A stretch of DNA of 64,000 nt from Lachnospiraceae bacterium (GCA_009774175.1 VSNG01000002.1:134475-198474), one strand, 5' to 3'. Shown: positions 26,792-36,266, numbered from the stretch's first letter. Made by a program: numbers and translations. Notes: generated by a model not told the origin, from the letters alone.

Positions 26792-27820
26792 CTATATTCC
26801 CAACCTTTTTCTCAGTTTCCGATATGTCCACAATAACTTATAATAACCCATAAACAGAACCGTAGACCGCATCTGCATGCGGATCAGCTTTTTCTCCTCT
26901 GCGCCCGTCCGCTCAAGGTAATAGGGATTTTCCTGAAAATCCGGGAATCTGCACCGCATTTCTTCTCCCAGTTTTTTGACAAACTGATACTTTGTATGTT
27001 TTACACCCGCCATATAGGTAAACAGCGTATTCACATAAAAGAGCAGGGTAAAGCTGTATTCCAGCTCCGTACGGTATTTGTCCAGATAATCATGACGCTC
27101 CGCTTCCCGAAGCATCAGTCTTCCGGCTTCGCAGCGATCCTCGCAGCGTTTCTCGGAAATGGTATGCACGGTGGAAGCCTCATGCTGATAATAATAATAT
27201 AACGGTTCTTCCAGATATTCGAAATGTTCTGACAAAATCAGATAAGAATTGCCAAGCGCATTGTCCTCATAAAAAATATGTTCGGGAAACCAGAGGTCAT
27301 ATTTTAAAATCATGGAACGCCGAAATATCTTGACAACCAGACTTCCCCCGTCCAGAATCAGGCTCCTTTTTTTCTCGTCGTCCAAAACGCCGGCCTGACT
27401 CCTTTTATTATTGCGCACGATCTGTCCCACCTTCATGGAATGCTCCGATGTAAGGCAGTAATCGCAGCCCGCCAGGTCAGCCCCCGTCTCCTGCGCTTTT
27501 CCAATCAGCCGCTCGTACATATCCGGCGTGATCCAGTCGTCGCTGTCAATAAAACCAATCCACTCGCCCCGCGCCCTCTTTATGCCCTCATTTTTAGCGC
27601 CGCCCTGATGCCTGTTCTCCTCCAGATGAAAGGCGCGGAATTTTTCGGGAAACCGCTTCTCATAGGCCTGTAAAATTTCCCACGACCCATCCGTAGAACA
27701 GTCGTCCACCGCAATGATCTCATAATCCGTCACGGTCTGCCGCACAAGGGAATCCAGACAATATTCCAGTTTTCCGTCAGCCGCCATATTATAAACCGGC
27801 ACAATAATGCTAAGCTTCAA
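26792..27820 (-). CDS. Glycosyltransferase family 2
   Basis: 342 residues starting at a TTG (27,820) with GGGGGAGGAG only 4 nt upstream, giving L-K-L-S-I-I-V-P-V-Y-N at the N-terminus; the longer frame to 27,880 lies inside the previous gene. GT-A motifs V-D-D-C-S-T-D-G-S and F-I-D-S-D-D-W are intact, so it is an active-type enzyme using a nucleotide sugar and a metal. The C-terminal third is basic and helical, as in EpsJ-like membrane-associated transferases. It overlaps the 771-codon membrane gene by 11 nt, showing translational coupling. Sugar and acceptor are unknown. Confidence 0.87.
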   Translation of the reverse strand: MKLSIIVPVYNMAADGKLEYCLDSLVRQTVTDYEIIAVDDCSTDGSWEILQAYEKRFPEKFRAFHLEENRHQGGAKNEGIKRARGEWIGFIDSDDWITPDMYERLIGKAQETGADLAGCDYCLTSEHSMKVGQIVRNNKRSQAGVLDDEKKRSLILDGGSLVVKIFRRSMILKYDLWFPEHIFYEDNALGNSYLILSEHFEYLEEPLYYYYQHEASTVHTISEKRCEDRCEAGRLMLREAERHDYLDKYRTELEYSFTLLFYVNTLFTYMAGVKHTKYQFVKKLGEEMRCRFPDFQENPYYLERTGAEEKKLIRMQMRSTVLFMGYYKLLWTYRKLRKRLGI

Positions 27821-30092
27821 GCGTCTCCTCCCCCTCAGCTTCTGATGAGGAATCATTGTCAGTTTGAATTTTTCCTGCACGCAGCTTCAAGCTCCGCATC
27901 ACGCACAGATACAAACACAATAAAACCGTAATCGCAGACACCACATTGGCGATTACAAATCCCGCTATCGGACCGTAGCGCACATAAATCCGATGCTCCG
28001 CCCCGTCCGCACGAAGCGCAAACCGCATCCGGCCGCCGTCACCCTGCGTAATTTCCAGGGGCTTCCCAAGTTCATCGCTGGCACGATATCCGAGATAATT
28101 TTGCATCGGCAGCTCGATATAAGCTTTGGATGACGTAGCGGTATACGACACCGCCGCCTTCGTCCCCTCTTTCCTGTAATCATGCACGGATACGGAACTG
28201 ATATCGGATACGACCACGCTTCTGATCAGTTTTTCATCCACCGCCCCCGGCAGCCGCCACTCATGCGGGTAAAATAAACCGGTACTGGTTCCCAGCTTGG
28301 TCTCATGCCCTTTGGAAGCCAGAGCCGCCGCGTTTTTATAAGGCACATGATTATTGTCCGCAGGCACGGTAACGATAACCAGGAGATTGAGTCCCACCAG
28401 CATGGCAAAAACCGCATTCCGATAAGGCTTTATCAATTCTGAACGCTCCAGAGCCGCCGCTCCCACAAAAGTGAAACAGGCGGACGCCGGTCCCAGAAAA
28501 CGCCATGGAAATTGCAGCATCGTGGCAATATTGCTGAAAAAGGGGCTTGCCATAAGCGCTCTGCTCGGAAAATAGCCTGTAGCCATAAAGACAAGCGCCG
28601 ATCCAAGCACCAGCAGGTAAAGCAGAAAGCCGTCCGTTTCCCCCAGCTTTTTTTCCCGCTCACATAACAGATAAAACACACCAAGCCCCACGCCGCCAAG
28701 CAGGGCCAGTCCCAGAGAAAAATACTGCTTGTTGTACAGGCTCAGCGTCTGCGTCATATTGGAGAGATTAATGGACTGCTCAAAATAACCGCTCCACCGC
28801 AGAACCTCTTTATTTAAATTTTCCCTGTAATAGTAAAACAGAAACGGCGCCAGATACCACGCATTCAGAAGAACGGTAAGTCCCGCCGCCTTCAAAAGTT
28901 CCACGTACCGCTTATCCCGCACAATGCGCACACAGTACAAAAGCGCCGTAAGGGCACAAATCGCCGCAACATAAGTCACGCTCAGGATATGGCTTTGCAG
29001 CGCGCCCGAAAACCCGATCACAAGATAATACCATTTTTTTCTGTCGCCCATGACAAGATGATAAAGACCCGCAATCACCATGGGCCAGAAAATCAAAGCC
29101 AGCGTCTCCCCCAAGTCCCCCCGCGACAAAATATTGGTAAACCGATAAGGCATAAGGGTGTAAAACACCACCGCCAGCAGCACGCTCCGTCTCGACTTCA
29201 CTACGGATTTTACCGCCACATAAATACTGCACGCCGAAGCCAGATTTGACAGAAAAATCAGCACCTTGTATGAAAATGCCAGAGACATCCTGCAAATTCT
29301 TAAAAACGCGCCTATATATAGAAACAGATAGGGATACATGGCGTTCATATAGCCGTTATTTTCCAATCCCTCGGGCAGAATATTGACAGGCATCTGTCCG
29401 TCCAGTATGCCGTCCTTAAGGCCCTCCAGTCTGGCCAGATGGTAGCAGAGGTCATCCGCATTATAGAGGTAGGTCTGCATCAGCGGCGTGGTTGCAAGTA
29501 TCGTCACGCCCAGAATCACACAGCCGTCCACAAGCATCCCTTTCGGAATCCGCTCCCTGCCGCCATTGATATACCACCAGCCGGCAAAATGCAACAGTAA
29601 AATGACCGCGATCATAAAATAGGTGTCCGCATAAAAAAGCGTGTGCGGTTTCAGGGAAAGCTCCTTCACGGTAAGCCCGCCCTTTCCGCTGTAATTAATG
29701 CAGACCTCCAGCTGCTTGGTGTCCCTTGAAACGGTAAAGTCCGCCGTAAGCTCCGTCTTCCTCGGATCAATGGGCCAGGCCGCAATCTTGTCGCCCTGCT
29801 CCCAGAGCTCCAGCACATGATCCTCCCCCTCCGTAAGATACCGCAGGTTCACCGTATAACTGCCCTTATTCATGACATAACCGGGCGTATGCGCCACCAC
29901 GCCGTTTCTGGCCACGGACTCCTGCAATACCAGCGCATCCTCCGCATCAATCAGACCTACGGAATGCTGCAGCTCAACACCTTTGTAAACAAGCGGCTGT
30001 TTTCCTTCGTCTCCCACCCAGAGAAGTATTACCAGCAAAACCGTCAGTACTACATATATAATTTTAGCTTTCAGTGATATCTCTTCTGTCAT
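27810..30092 (-). CDS. Large polytopic membrane protein, YfhO/PTPS-related GT-C-like
   Basis: 760 residues from ATG 30,092 with AGGA 6 nt upstream. One N-terminal helix, an extracytoplasmic beta-rich domain of about 140 residues, then 10-12 helices and another C-terminal extracytoplasmic domain before a last helix. The segments Y-N-A-D-D-L-C-Y-H-L-A-R-L and M-P-Y-R-F-T-N-I-L-S-R-G-D-L-G-E are typical of the YfhO/6-pyruvoyl-tetrahydropterin-synthase-related membrane family, regarded as GT-C glycosyltransferases. The A-D-D pair is the likely catalytic acidic loop. It is coupled to the GT2 gene after it and follows pseC by 43 nt. The reaction is unknown. Confidence 0.65.
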   Translation of the reverse strand: MTEEISLKAKIIYVVLTVLLVILLWVGDEGKQPLVYKGVELQHSVGLIDAEDALVLQESVARNGVVAHTPGYVMNKGSYTVNLRYLTEGEDHVLELWEQGDKIAAWPIDPRKTELTADFTVSRDTKQLEVCINYSGKGGLTVKELSLKPHTLFYADTYFMIAVILLLHFAGWWYINGGRERIPKGMLVDGCVILGVTILATTPLMQTYLYNADDLCYHLARLEGLKDGILDGQMPVNILPEGLENNGYMNAMYPYLFLYIGAFLRICRMSLAFSYKVLIFLSNLASACSIYVAVKSVVKSRRSVLLAVVFYTLMPYRFTNILSRGDLGETLALIFWPMVIAGLYHLVMGDRKKWYYLVIGFSGALQSHILSVTYVAAICALTALLYCVRIVRDKRYVELLKAAGLTVLLNAWYLAPFLFYYYRENLNKEVLRWSGYFEQSINLSNMTQTLSLYNKQYFSLGLALLGGVGLGVFYLLCEREKKLGETDGFLLYLLVLGSALVFMATGYFPSRALMASPFFSNIATMLQFPWRFLGPASACFTFVGAAALERSELIKPYRNAVFAMLVGLNLLVIVTVPADNNHVPYKNAAALASKGHETKLGTSTGLFYPHEWRLPGAVDEKLIRSVVVSDISSVSVHDYRKEGTKAAVSYTATSSKAYIELPMQNYLGYRASDELGKPLEITQGDGGRMRFALRADGAEHRIYVRYGPIAGFVIANVVSAITVLLCLYLCVMRSLKLRAGKIQTDNDSSSEAEGEETLEA

Positions 30093-30135
30093 CTTATATC
30101 CTTTATCTGCGTAAGCCACGGACATCTCTTCCGTT

Positions 30136-31329
30136 TTATACGCGATAGTAATTCACAATCTTTTTCACCGCCTCGATCACGCTCTCCACATCTTCATCGC
30201 TCATTGCATAGTAGAGCGGCAGGGACAGAATTTCTTCATAGAGCTTCTCGGCATGGGGACACAAGCCCCGCCTGTAGCCCAGCTTTTCATAATAGGGAAA
30301 ATAGTACGTCGGTATATAATGCACATTGCAGTGCACGTTTTCCGCCGCCAGCGCGTCAAAAAACTGTCTTCTGTTAATCTTTAACTTCTCCGGCACAATG
30401 CGCAGAATATATAAATGTCTGGTCGTATCCGACTCCGGAATCTCCCTCTGTACAAACAATTCCGGCATCTTGCGGAAGGCCTCGTCGTATCTCTTTACAA
30501 TTTCTTTCCTGCGCGCGCTGAACATGGGCAGCTTATCAAGCTGACTGATAATAAGCGCCGCCTGCATATCCGTTATGCGGTAATTATAGCCAAGCGAGAT
30601 CTGCTCATAATACCATGGCCCGTCGGGCTCATGCTCCATCAGCTTCTCCTCCCTCGTAATGCCGTGCGCACGGTACAGAAGAAGCTTTTTATACAGGATT
30701 TCATCATTGGTCAGGACGGCGCCGCCTTCGCCTCCTGTCACCGTCTTAACCGGATGGAAACTGAACGTAGTCATGTCCGCAATCGAACCGTTGGGCCGTC
30801 CCTTATAAGTCGTGCCGATCACATGCGCCCCATCCTCAATGAGCACAAGGCCGTGTTTTTTACAAATCTCCCTGATCGGCCCCAGCTCCACGGACTGTCC
30901 TGTGTAGTCTACCGCCACCACCGCCTTCGTCCGGGGCGTAATCGCCGCCTCCACCTTGGCCGGATCTATGTTATACGTCTCGGGATCAATATCTGCAAAG
31001 ACAGGTCTGGCGCCGCAGTAGAGCGCGCAGTTTGCCGAGGCCGCAAAGGTTATGGGCGTAGTAATCACCTCATCCCCCTCGCCCACGCCGGCGCAAAGAG
31101 CCGCGATATGCAATGCGGCCGTACCGTTTGCACAGACTACGGCATATTTGGCTCCCGTCACGTCGCACAGCTTCTTTTCCAGCTCGCCAATCTTTGGCCC
31201 GCAGGTAAGGTAATCGCTTTTCATCACCTCCACCACGGCCTGAATATCCGCCTCGTCTATATATTGATGTCCGTAAAATATCGGCGTCTCCCTGACAGGT
31301 GTTCCGCCTTCTATTGCAGGTTTTTCCAT
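30136..31329 (-). CDS. pseC: UDP-4-amino-4,6-dideoxy-AltNAc transaminase (PseC)
   Basis: 397 residues of the DegT family. K-Y-A-V-V-C-A-N-G-T-A-A-L-H near residue 61-74, T-P-I-T-F-A-A-S-A-N near 91-100, I-E-D-G-A-H near 164 and the Schiff-base K195 in S-F-H-P-V-K-T-V-T-G-G-E-G-G are the PseC signature. It aminates the 4-keto sugar made by PseB, the next gene upstream (its start is 18 nt from the pseB stop). The C-terminal H-V-H-Y-I-P block common to these enzymes is seen as N-V-H-Y-I-P. The pair pseB-pseC opens the pseudaminic acid pathway. Confidence 0.93.
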   Translation of the reverse strand: MEKPAIEGGTPVRETPIFYGHQYIDEADIQAVVEVMKSDYLTCGPKIGELEKKLCDVTGAKYAVVCANGTAALHIAALCAGVGEGDEVITTPITFAASANCALYCGARPVFADIDPETYNIDPAKVEAAITPRTKAVVAVDYTGQSVELGPIREICKKHGLVLIEDGAHVIGTTYKGRPNGSIADMTTFSFHPVKTVTGGEGGAVLTNDEILYKKLLLYRAHGITREEKLMEHEPDGPWYYEQISLGYNYRITDMQAALIISQLDKLPMFSARRKEIVKRYDEAFRKMPELFVQREIPESDTTRHLYILRIVPEKLKINRRQFFDALAAENVHCNVHYIPTYYFPYYEKLGYRRGLCPHAEKLYEEILSLPLYYAMSDEDVESVIEAVKKIVNYYRV

Positions 31330-31347
31330 CTCTTTTATTTCTCCGCC

Positions 31348-32343
31348 CTACTTTTCCAGCTCCACATCCTTCAAAAGCCTTCGAATATCCTCCACGCTGA
31401 GCCATTCCGCATTGTTATCGGAACTGTAATGGAAGCCCTCGGCTGCCTTTTTCCCGGAAAGATCCGGCTGCTGTCTGTTATTCCAGGTCATCTGCGGGTA
31501 TACGATAAAGTGCTTGTCATATTCATAGGTGGTAGCGGAATCTTCCGTAGTCACCATAATCTCATGCAGCTTCTCTCCCGGCCGGATTCCGGTCTCTCTG
31601 ATCTGACAGCCCGGCAGCATGGCCTCCGCCAGATCCGTAATCTTAAAGGAGGGAATCTTACTGATAAAGGTCTCTCCCCCGTTGGCCTCCGCCAGCGCCT
31701 TAATCACCAGCTCCACGCCCTGCGTCAGGCTGATCCAGAATCTGGTCATGCGCAGATCAGTGATGGGAAGCTCCTTCGCGCCCTCCTGAATCAGCTTGTG
31801 GAAAAAGGGAATCACAGACCCGCGGCTTCCCGCCACGTTGCCGTAACGCACGATGGAAAAATTAATATCCTTCGTTCCCACATAAGCGTTGGCCGCCACA
31901 AAGAGCTTGTCCGAGACAAGCTTCGTCCCACCGTAAAGATTAACGGGATTCACCGCCTTATCGGTAGACAGCGCCACCACCTTGCGCACGCCCGTATCCA
32001 GGGCCGCGTCAATTACATTCATTGCGCCGTGAATATTGGTCTTAATGGCCTCGTTGGGATTGTACTCACAGGCCGGCACCTGCTTTAAGGCCGCCGCATG
32101 AATGACATAATCCACGCCCTCGCAGGCCCGCTTCAAGCGCTCCAGATCCCGCACATCGCCAATGAAGAAGCGAAGCTTTTCCTCGTATTCCTTAAACTCA
32201 TTGGCCATCATCCACTGCTTAAATTCATCTCTGGAATAAATGATAATCTTTTTCGGTTCATAGTGGGTCAGCACATACTTGGTAAAGCATTTTCCAAAGG
32301 AACCCGTACCCCCGGTGATCAGTATTGTCTTGTCCTTTAACAT
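31348..32343 (-). CDS. pseB: UDP-GlcNAc 4,6-dehydratase, inverting (PseB)
   Basis: 331 residues from ATG 32,343 (MLKDKTILITGG), the usual PseB length. It is a soluble SDR enzyme: G-G-T-G-S-F-G NAD loop at about residue 11, H-A-A-A-L-K-Q-V-P near 84, S-T-D-K-A-V-N-P near 123 and Y-G-G-T-K near 134 as the catalytic Tyr/Lys pair. PseB removes water from UDP-GlcNAc and inverts C5, making the UDP-4-keto-6-deoxy-AltNAc precursor of pseudaminic acid. It differs from the membrane-bound retaining enzyme at 3,118-4,986. AGGAG lies 10 nt before the start. Its start lies inside the end of mtnA in another frame, so the two are linked. Confidence 0.93.
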   Translation of the reverse strand: MLKDKTILITGGTGSFGKCFTKYVLTHYEPKKIIIYSRDEFKQWMMANEFKEYEEKLRFFIGDVRDLERLKRACEGVDYVIHAAALKQVPACEYNPNEAIKTNIHGAMNVIDAALDTGVRKVVALSTDKAVNPVNLYGGTKLVSDKLFVAANAYVGTKDINFSIVRYGNVAGSRGSVIPFFHKLIQEGAKELPITDLRMTRFWISLTQGVELVIKALAEANGGETFISKIPSFKITDLAEAMLPGCQIRETGIRPGEKLHEIMVTTEDSATTYEYDKHFIVYPQMTWNNRQQPDLSGKKAAEGFHYSSDNNAEWLSVEDIRRLLKDVELEK

Positions 32344-32359
32344 ATTGTATTTTCTCCTC

Positions 32360-33433
32360 TTAAACAAAATCCCGGCCGATGCCGAGCTCTTTAAAGGCCT
32401 GTTCATAAGGCGCCCTGCAAAGTCCTTTTTCCGTAATAATACCCGTAATCAGTTCATGATCCGTCACATCAAAGGCGGGATTAAACACCTTCACGCCCTC
32501 CGGCGCCATCCGTTCCCTGTACCACATCTCGGTCACTTCCTCGGGCGCCCTCTCCTCGATGGGAATCTGCTCTCCCGTGCTGATTGTCATATCTATGGTA
32601 GTGCTTGGCGCGCACACATAAAACGGAATCCCGTAATGCCTGGCAAGCACCGCTACCCCCGACGTACCTATCTTATTGGCCGTATCGCCGTTTGCCGCCA
32701 CCCGGTCGCAGCCCACAAAGACGATATTCACCTGTCCGCTCTTCATCATGGCGGAAGCCATATTGTCGCAGATCAGCGTAGTGTCAATTCCTGCGCTGCA
32801 AAGCTCGAAAGCCGTAAGTCTTGCGCCCTGTAAAAGCGGCCTTGTCTCGTCACAGTATACCCGAAAGTCCTGCATCCCATGCTCCAGCGCAATATACATG
32901 GGCGCTGTGGCCGTGCCGTATTTCGCGGTGGCAAGAGTTCCCGCATTGCAGTGGGTGAGAATGCCGTCGCCCGGTTTCAGCAAACCAAAACCGATCTCCC
33001 CGATGCTGCGGCTGATAGCCGCATCTTCATCGCGAATGGCCTGTGCCTCGGCAAACAATATTTCCTTGATCTCATCAACCGGCCTGTCCTTATGCGCCCG
33101 CAGCGTCCGCTCCATCCGATTAAGCGCCCAGAACAGATTCACAGCCGTGGGCCGCGAAGACGCCAGATACTCCTTCTGCTCCAGAAAGGTCTGTAAAAAG
33201 GTCTCGTAATCCTGCGTCTCTATGCGGGAAGCCGTAAGCGCAATCCCGTAACCGGCGCAAACCCCGATGGCCGGAGCCCCCCTGACTCTCAGAAACTTTA
33301 TGGCCTCGTAAATATCCTCTATTTTCTCTACCCGCAGTACCTTCACCGTGCCCGGAAGAAGCGTCTGATCCAGTATTTCCAGACAACTTCTGTCCTCGGA
33401 TAAAAGAACCGTGTTAAGCTCCAATGCGTTCAT
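32360..33433 (-). CDS. mtnA: Methylthioribose-1-phosphate isomerase (MtnA)
   Basis: 357 residues of the eIF2B-like isomerase family with all MtnA marks: V-R-G-A-P-A-I-G near residue 51, the catalytic Cys in T-H-C-N-A-G near 160 and the catalytic Asp in G-C-D-R-V-A-A-N-G-D near 240. MtnA opens 5-methylthioribose-1-phosphate to the ribulose form in methionine salvage; some homologues act on 5-deoxyribose-1-phosphate. No other salvage gene is near, and it sits directly upstream of pseB in the same direction. AGAGGT lies directly before the ATG. Its role in a glycan locus is unexplained. Confidence 0.92.
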   Translation of the reverse strand: MNALELNTVLLSEDRSCLEILDQTLLPGTVKVLRVEKIEDIYEAIKFLRVRGAPAIGVCAGYGIALTASRIETQDYETFLQTFLEQKEYLASSRPTAVNLFWALNRMERTLRAHKDRPVDEIKEILFAEAQAIRDEDAAISRSIGEIGFGLLKPGDGILTHCNAGTLATAKYGTATAPMYIALEHGMQDFRVYCDETRPLLQGARLTAFELCSAGIDTTLICDNMASAMMKSGQVNIVFVGCDRVAANGDTANKIGTSGVAVLARHYGIPFYVCAPSTTIDMTISTGEQIPIEERAPEEVTEMWYRERMAPEGVKVFNPAFDVTDHELITGIITEKGLCRAPYEQAFKELGIGRDFV

Positions 33434-33519
33434 ACCTCTACCTCATATTCCTACATTATAGGCAGTTTTCAGGGGACTGTCAAATTCCCGTACCGTAAAA
33501 GCCCGGCTGCCTGCCTGTC

Positions 33520-35262
33520 CTATTCCATGCGCCGCCGTTCTCTGCAATGATAGCTTTCGATGCAGTATTTATGCAAATACTGCAAATACTCCCACGACAG
33601 CTTATGATTTCCCGACGCGATCCGCATACTCTGCGCCTCTTCCTCCTTCAAGTCGTCATATCGGGGCGTATAACTCACCACAGCGTCCGCATTCGCAATC
33701 ACAGGTTCCGTAATCGCATCCTCGCTCGCCGCGGAAACAAAATACACCCTGTCATATTCCATAAGCTCATCCGCCACAGCCCAGACGCACCACTCTTCAC
33801 CGGGCTTGTACACATAAACAACCGGGATATCTGCCGCCGCCTGTTCTCTGGCAAGAGCAACCGCCTCCCCTGCCTGCGGATATAAAAAGGCCACCCGGTC
33901 CGAATGCAGCCCGCTCAGATCAATAAACAGGCAGACCGCCGCCACAGCCGCAGGCAAACACCGGTGTCTGATCCGCGCAAGGCTTTGCCACATCCCTTCT
34001 ATCGTCCAGAAAAGAAGTAAAATGATGATTCCGTATATGGGCAGCTGATAGCGGTTCGAAGTATTACCCAAAAGAAGGGCCGTTTTCGCCACCGTGAAAA
34101 AGTAGCCGGCAGCCGTAAATAAGAGCATTCCATAAATTATCCTGCCAGCAGGCTGCCAGCCTCCGTCTTCATTCATCCCCCCGCTCTGTCCGCCGCCGTC
34201 CGCACGCATCCCCCCGCTCTGTCCGCCGCCGTCCGCACGCATCTCCCCGCTCCAGACATCCGCTCGTCTCCTGTGTCTTCTGAAATATACCGCCAGAGCC
34301 AACACCACGATCAGAAGCAGAAAAACGGAAAGCAGATTTCCGAATACATATTCATCCAGCAGATCAAAAAAGAAGCGAAACCGGGTAACCGTATTAGACA
34401 GATCAAAAAAATTTTCCGTCGCCTGCGCGCCCCTCTGCCCCCGAAACATCTGCCCCAGACAGGCCGGGTACGTCAGGTATGCCAATATAAAAGCTATGCC
34501 TTGACTGGCCCCATACCGCAGACAGTTATACAGGTTCCTGTCTCTCCACAAAAGATACGAGCAAAAAGCAATCGCCATAAAAAAAAGAAAAAGGAAATAA
34601 TAATACTGCGTCAGAAAGCCTACGTAAGTCACCGCCGCCATGGGCAGCAAAAGCCTGACCGCGGGCAGCCTTTCTCCCCGCCCTTCCTCGCTTTGCAGCC
34701 TCTGCACGGCCCGCACATGCAAAACGGCGCAGAGCAGTACAAAAACCGTGAGCATTTCATACATCCTGATAAAAACCACGCCGCTCATAGCCGCCGGCGT
34801 CAGACCGTAAAACAGCGTTACAAAAAGCGCCGTCTTCCCACTCCTTTCGCAGACCAAATATGACAGATATGTCAATAAAATCAAATTAATCCCGTGAAAA
34901 AGAAGGTTAATCGACAAGCCGATCCATTTCGAAAACACGCCGGGCACAAGGGAGGCCGCCGTGTGGAACACCCAGTAATACATGGGCGGATGCACATCCC
35001 AGGACTGCACCTGTTTTACCAGTCCGTACTGAAACCGCTCTCCGGGAAGCACCACAAACTCTTTCCGATAGGTTTCGCTGTCCATCCATTTTCCATCTTC
35101 CACATAAAAACCGTTGGTACGGGCCGTGGAATAGTAGGTGTAATACTCGTCCTCGTGAAACCCCTGTTTCAGCGTACAGAAATAAAAGGCCGCCGCCATC
35201 AGAACCGTCCAGACCGCCATAAAGCATATCAAATATTTTGTTTTCCGTCTTTTGTCCGTCAT
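33520..35262 (-). CDS. Polytopic GT-C-like glycosyltransferase (PMT/ArnT-like)
   Basis: 580 residues with about 11 helices. The first outside loop has F-H-E-D-E-Y-Y-T-Y-Y, with an acidic pair right after helix 1, and later W-D-V-H-P-P-M-Y-Y, both features of GT39/GT83-type transferases that take sugars from polyprenyl phosphate. A low-complexity loop around residues 335-370 contains two full copies of an 11-residue unit (G-G-M-R-A-D-G-G-G-Q-S) coded by a 33-nt tandem repeat. The start overlaps the preceding GT2 gene by 4 nt (ATGA). Acceptor and sugar are unknown. Confidence 0.7.
   Translation of the reverse strand: MTDKRRKTKYLICFMAVWTVLMAAAFYFCTLKQGFHEDEYYTYYSTARTNGFYVEDGKWMDSETYRKEFVVLPGERFQYGLVKQVQSWDVHPPMYYWVFHTAASLVPGVFSKWIGLSINLLFHGINLILLTYLSYLVCERSGKTALFVTLFYGLTPAAMSGVVFIRMYEMLTVFVLLCAVLHVRAVQRLQSEEGRGERLPAVRLLLPMAAVTYVGFLTQYYYFLFLFFMAIAFCSYLLWRDRNLYNCLRYGASQGIAFILAYLTYPACLGQMFRGQRGAQATENFFDLSNTVTRFRFFFDLLDEYVFGNLLSVFLLLIVVLALAVYFRRHRRRADVWSGEMRADGGGQSGGMRADGGGQSGGMNEDGGWQPAGRIIYGMLLFTAAGYFFTVAKTALLLGNTSNRYQLPIYGIIILLLFWTIEGMWQSLARIRHRCLPAAVAAVCLFIDLSGLHSDRVAFLYPQAGEAVALAREQAAADIPVVYVYKPGEEWCVWAVADELMEYDRVYFVSAASEDAITEPVIANADAVVSYTPRYDDLKEEEAQSMRIASGNHKLSWEYLQYLHKYCIESYHCRERRRME
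34174..34252. repeat. 33-bp in-frame tandem repeat, two copies plus a partial third
   Basis: Exact 33-nt units start at 34,174 and 34,207, and a partial unit starts at 34,240. Each encodes the same 11 residues in a cytoplasmic or extracytoplasmic loop of the GT-C-like protein. Copy-number change would alter loop length without breaking the frame. Confidence 0.85.
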
Positions 35263-36266
35263 CTTCGACCCGCTTTTTCCGTAAGCTTCATTTTTATTCC
35301 GTGCAGCCTTCTCACAGTCTTGGGCGCAGCTGTAAACAGCAGCAGATACACCCTGTTTTTCTTTGTCAGATACGGATTTTTCACAGTATCCGCCACATGT
35401 CTTCTCAAATATTTCCTTACCTCCCGGTAAAACCCATTGTCCGTCCGCATCTGAGAGACGGGCACGTGCAGCATATAATCCATTCTCTGACAGAGATTAA
35501 AACGAAGGGCAGCCCTGTGCAGGGCAGGATATTTTCTGTCCACAAGCTCCTGCACCTTATCCGCATTGTCCACAATATCCAGAAATACACGGGAGAAGCT
35601 GTCCTTCGTCCTTTTTCTGGTAGTGCTCTCTCTTCTGCATACTACATGATATCCCTGTCCGGGCAGAATATATACGCCCGGAATCTCCTGCAATATTGCA
35701 ATAAACAGGAGAAAATCCTCATTCAGTTCTCCCTCGGGAAAACGATGCCCGTCAAAAATTTCCCTTAAGAAAAGTTTGGTACAAAAGGAGCAGTCTCCCC
35801 GATGCATGAGCAGCTCCCTCAAAAAAGTCTCCGAGCTGCAAAACCGTTCCTTCTCAGGCGGCATGCAGATATCGGGAAGACGGCCGCCCTCCTCGTCTAC
35901 TTCGTCGCGGGAAATCTGCACCACAGAATAGTTTCCTTTTTCCAGCGCCGCCGCCAGCTTTTCATAGACATCCGCATCCACATAGTCGTCGCTGTCCACA
36001 AAGCCGAGATAATCGCCGGTGGACAGATCAATACCCACATTGCGGGCGGAGGAAGCCCCGCCGTTTTTTTTATGATGCACCCGGATTCTGTCATCCTGAT
36101 CCGCCAGCCGCTCACAGAGCTGATCCGTACCGTCCGTTGAACCGTCGTCAATCAGCAAAATCTCCAGATTGGCGTAGGTCTGCGCACAGATGGAACGCAC
36201 ACACCGTTCCAGACAATCTATGGAATTGTATACCGGCACAATCACACTGATTTTTTTTCCGTCCAT
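35259..36266 (-). CDS. Glycosyltransferase family 2 (EpsJ-like)
   Basis: 335 residues. The N-terminal GT-A domain begins I-S-V-I-V-P-V-Y-N-S, followed by I-D-D-G-S-T-D-G-T and the metal-binding F-V-D-S-D-D-Y-V. K-N-G-G-A-S-S-A-R-N is the usual acceptor-side loop. The last 60 residues are basic and hydrophobic, fitting peripheral membrane binding. It follows the GT4 gene by 22 nt and overlaps the GT-C-like gene by 4 nt. It is a normal-looking, probably active capsule or EPS sugar transferase whose specificity cannot be read from the sequence. Confidence 0.9.
   Translation of the reverse strand: MDGKKISVIVPVYNSIDCLERCVRSICAQTYANLEILLIDDGSTDGTDQLCERLADQDDRIRVHHKKNGGASSARNVGIDLSTGDYLGFVDSDDYVDADVYEKLAAALEKGNYSVVQISRDEVDEEGGRLPDICMPPEKERFCSSETFLRELLMHRGDCSFCTKLFLREIFDGHRFPEGELNEDFLLFIAILQEIPGVYILPGQGYHVVCRRESTTRKRTKDSFSRVFLDIVDNADKVQELVDRKYPALHRAALRFNLCQRMDYMLHVPVSQMRTDNGFYREVRKYLRRHVADTVKNPYLTKKNRVYLLLFTAAPKTVRRLHGIKMKLTEKAGRR

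Noticed and set aside
30415..32088. Plus-strand open frame of 557 codons opposite pseC and pseB
   Set aside because: It is the antisense shadow of two clear genes, has no ribosome binding site and is a His/Arg/Leu-rich sequence without family resemblance.
34174..34252. Possible CRISPR-like direct repeats
   Set aside because: The units are contiguous, in frame and encode protein; no spacers exist. No CRISPR array was seen anywhere.
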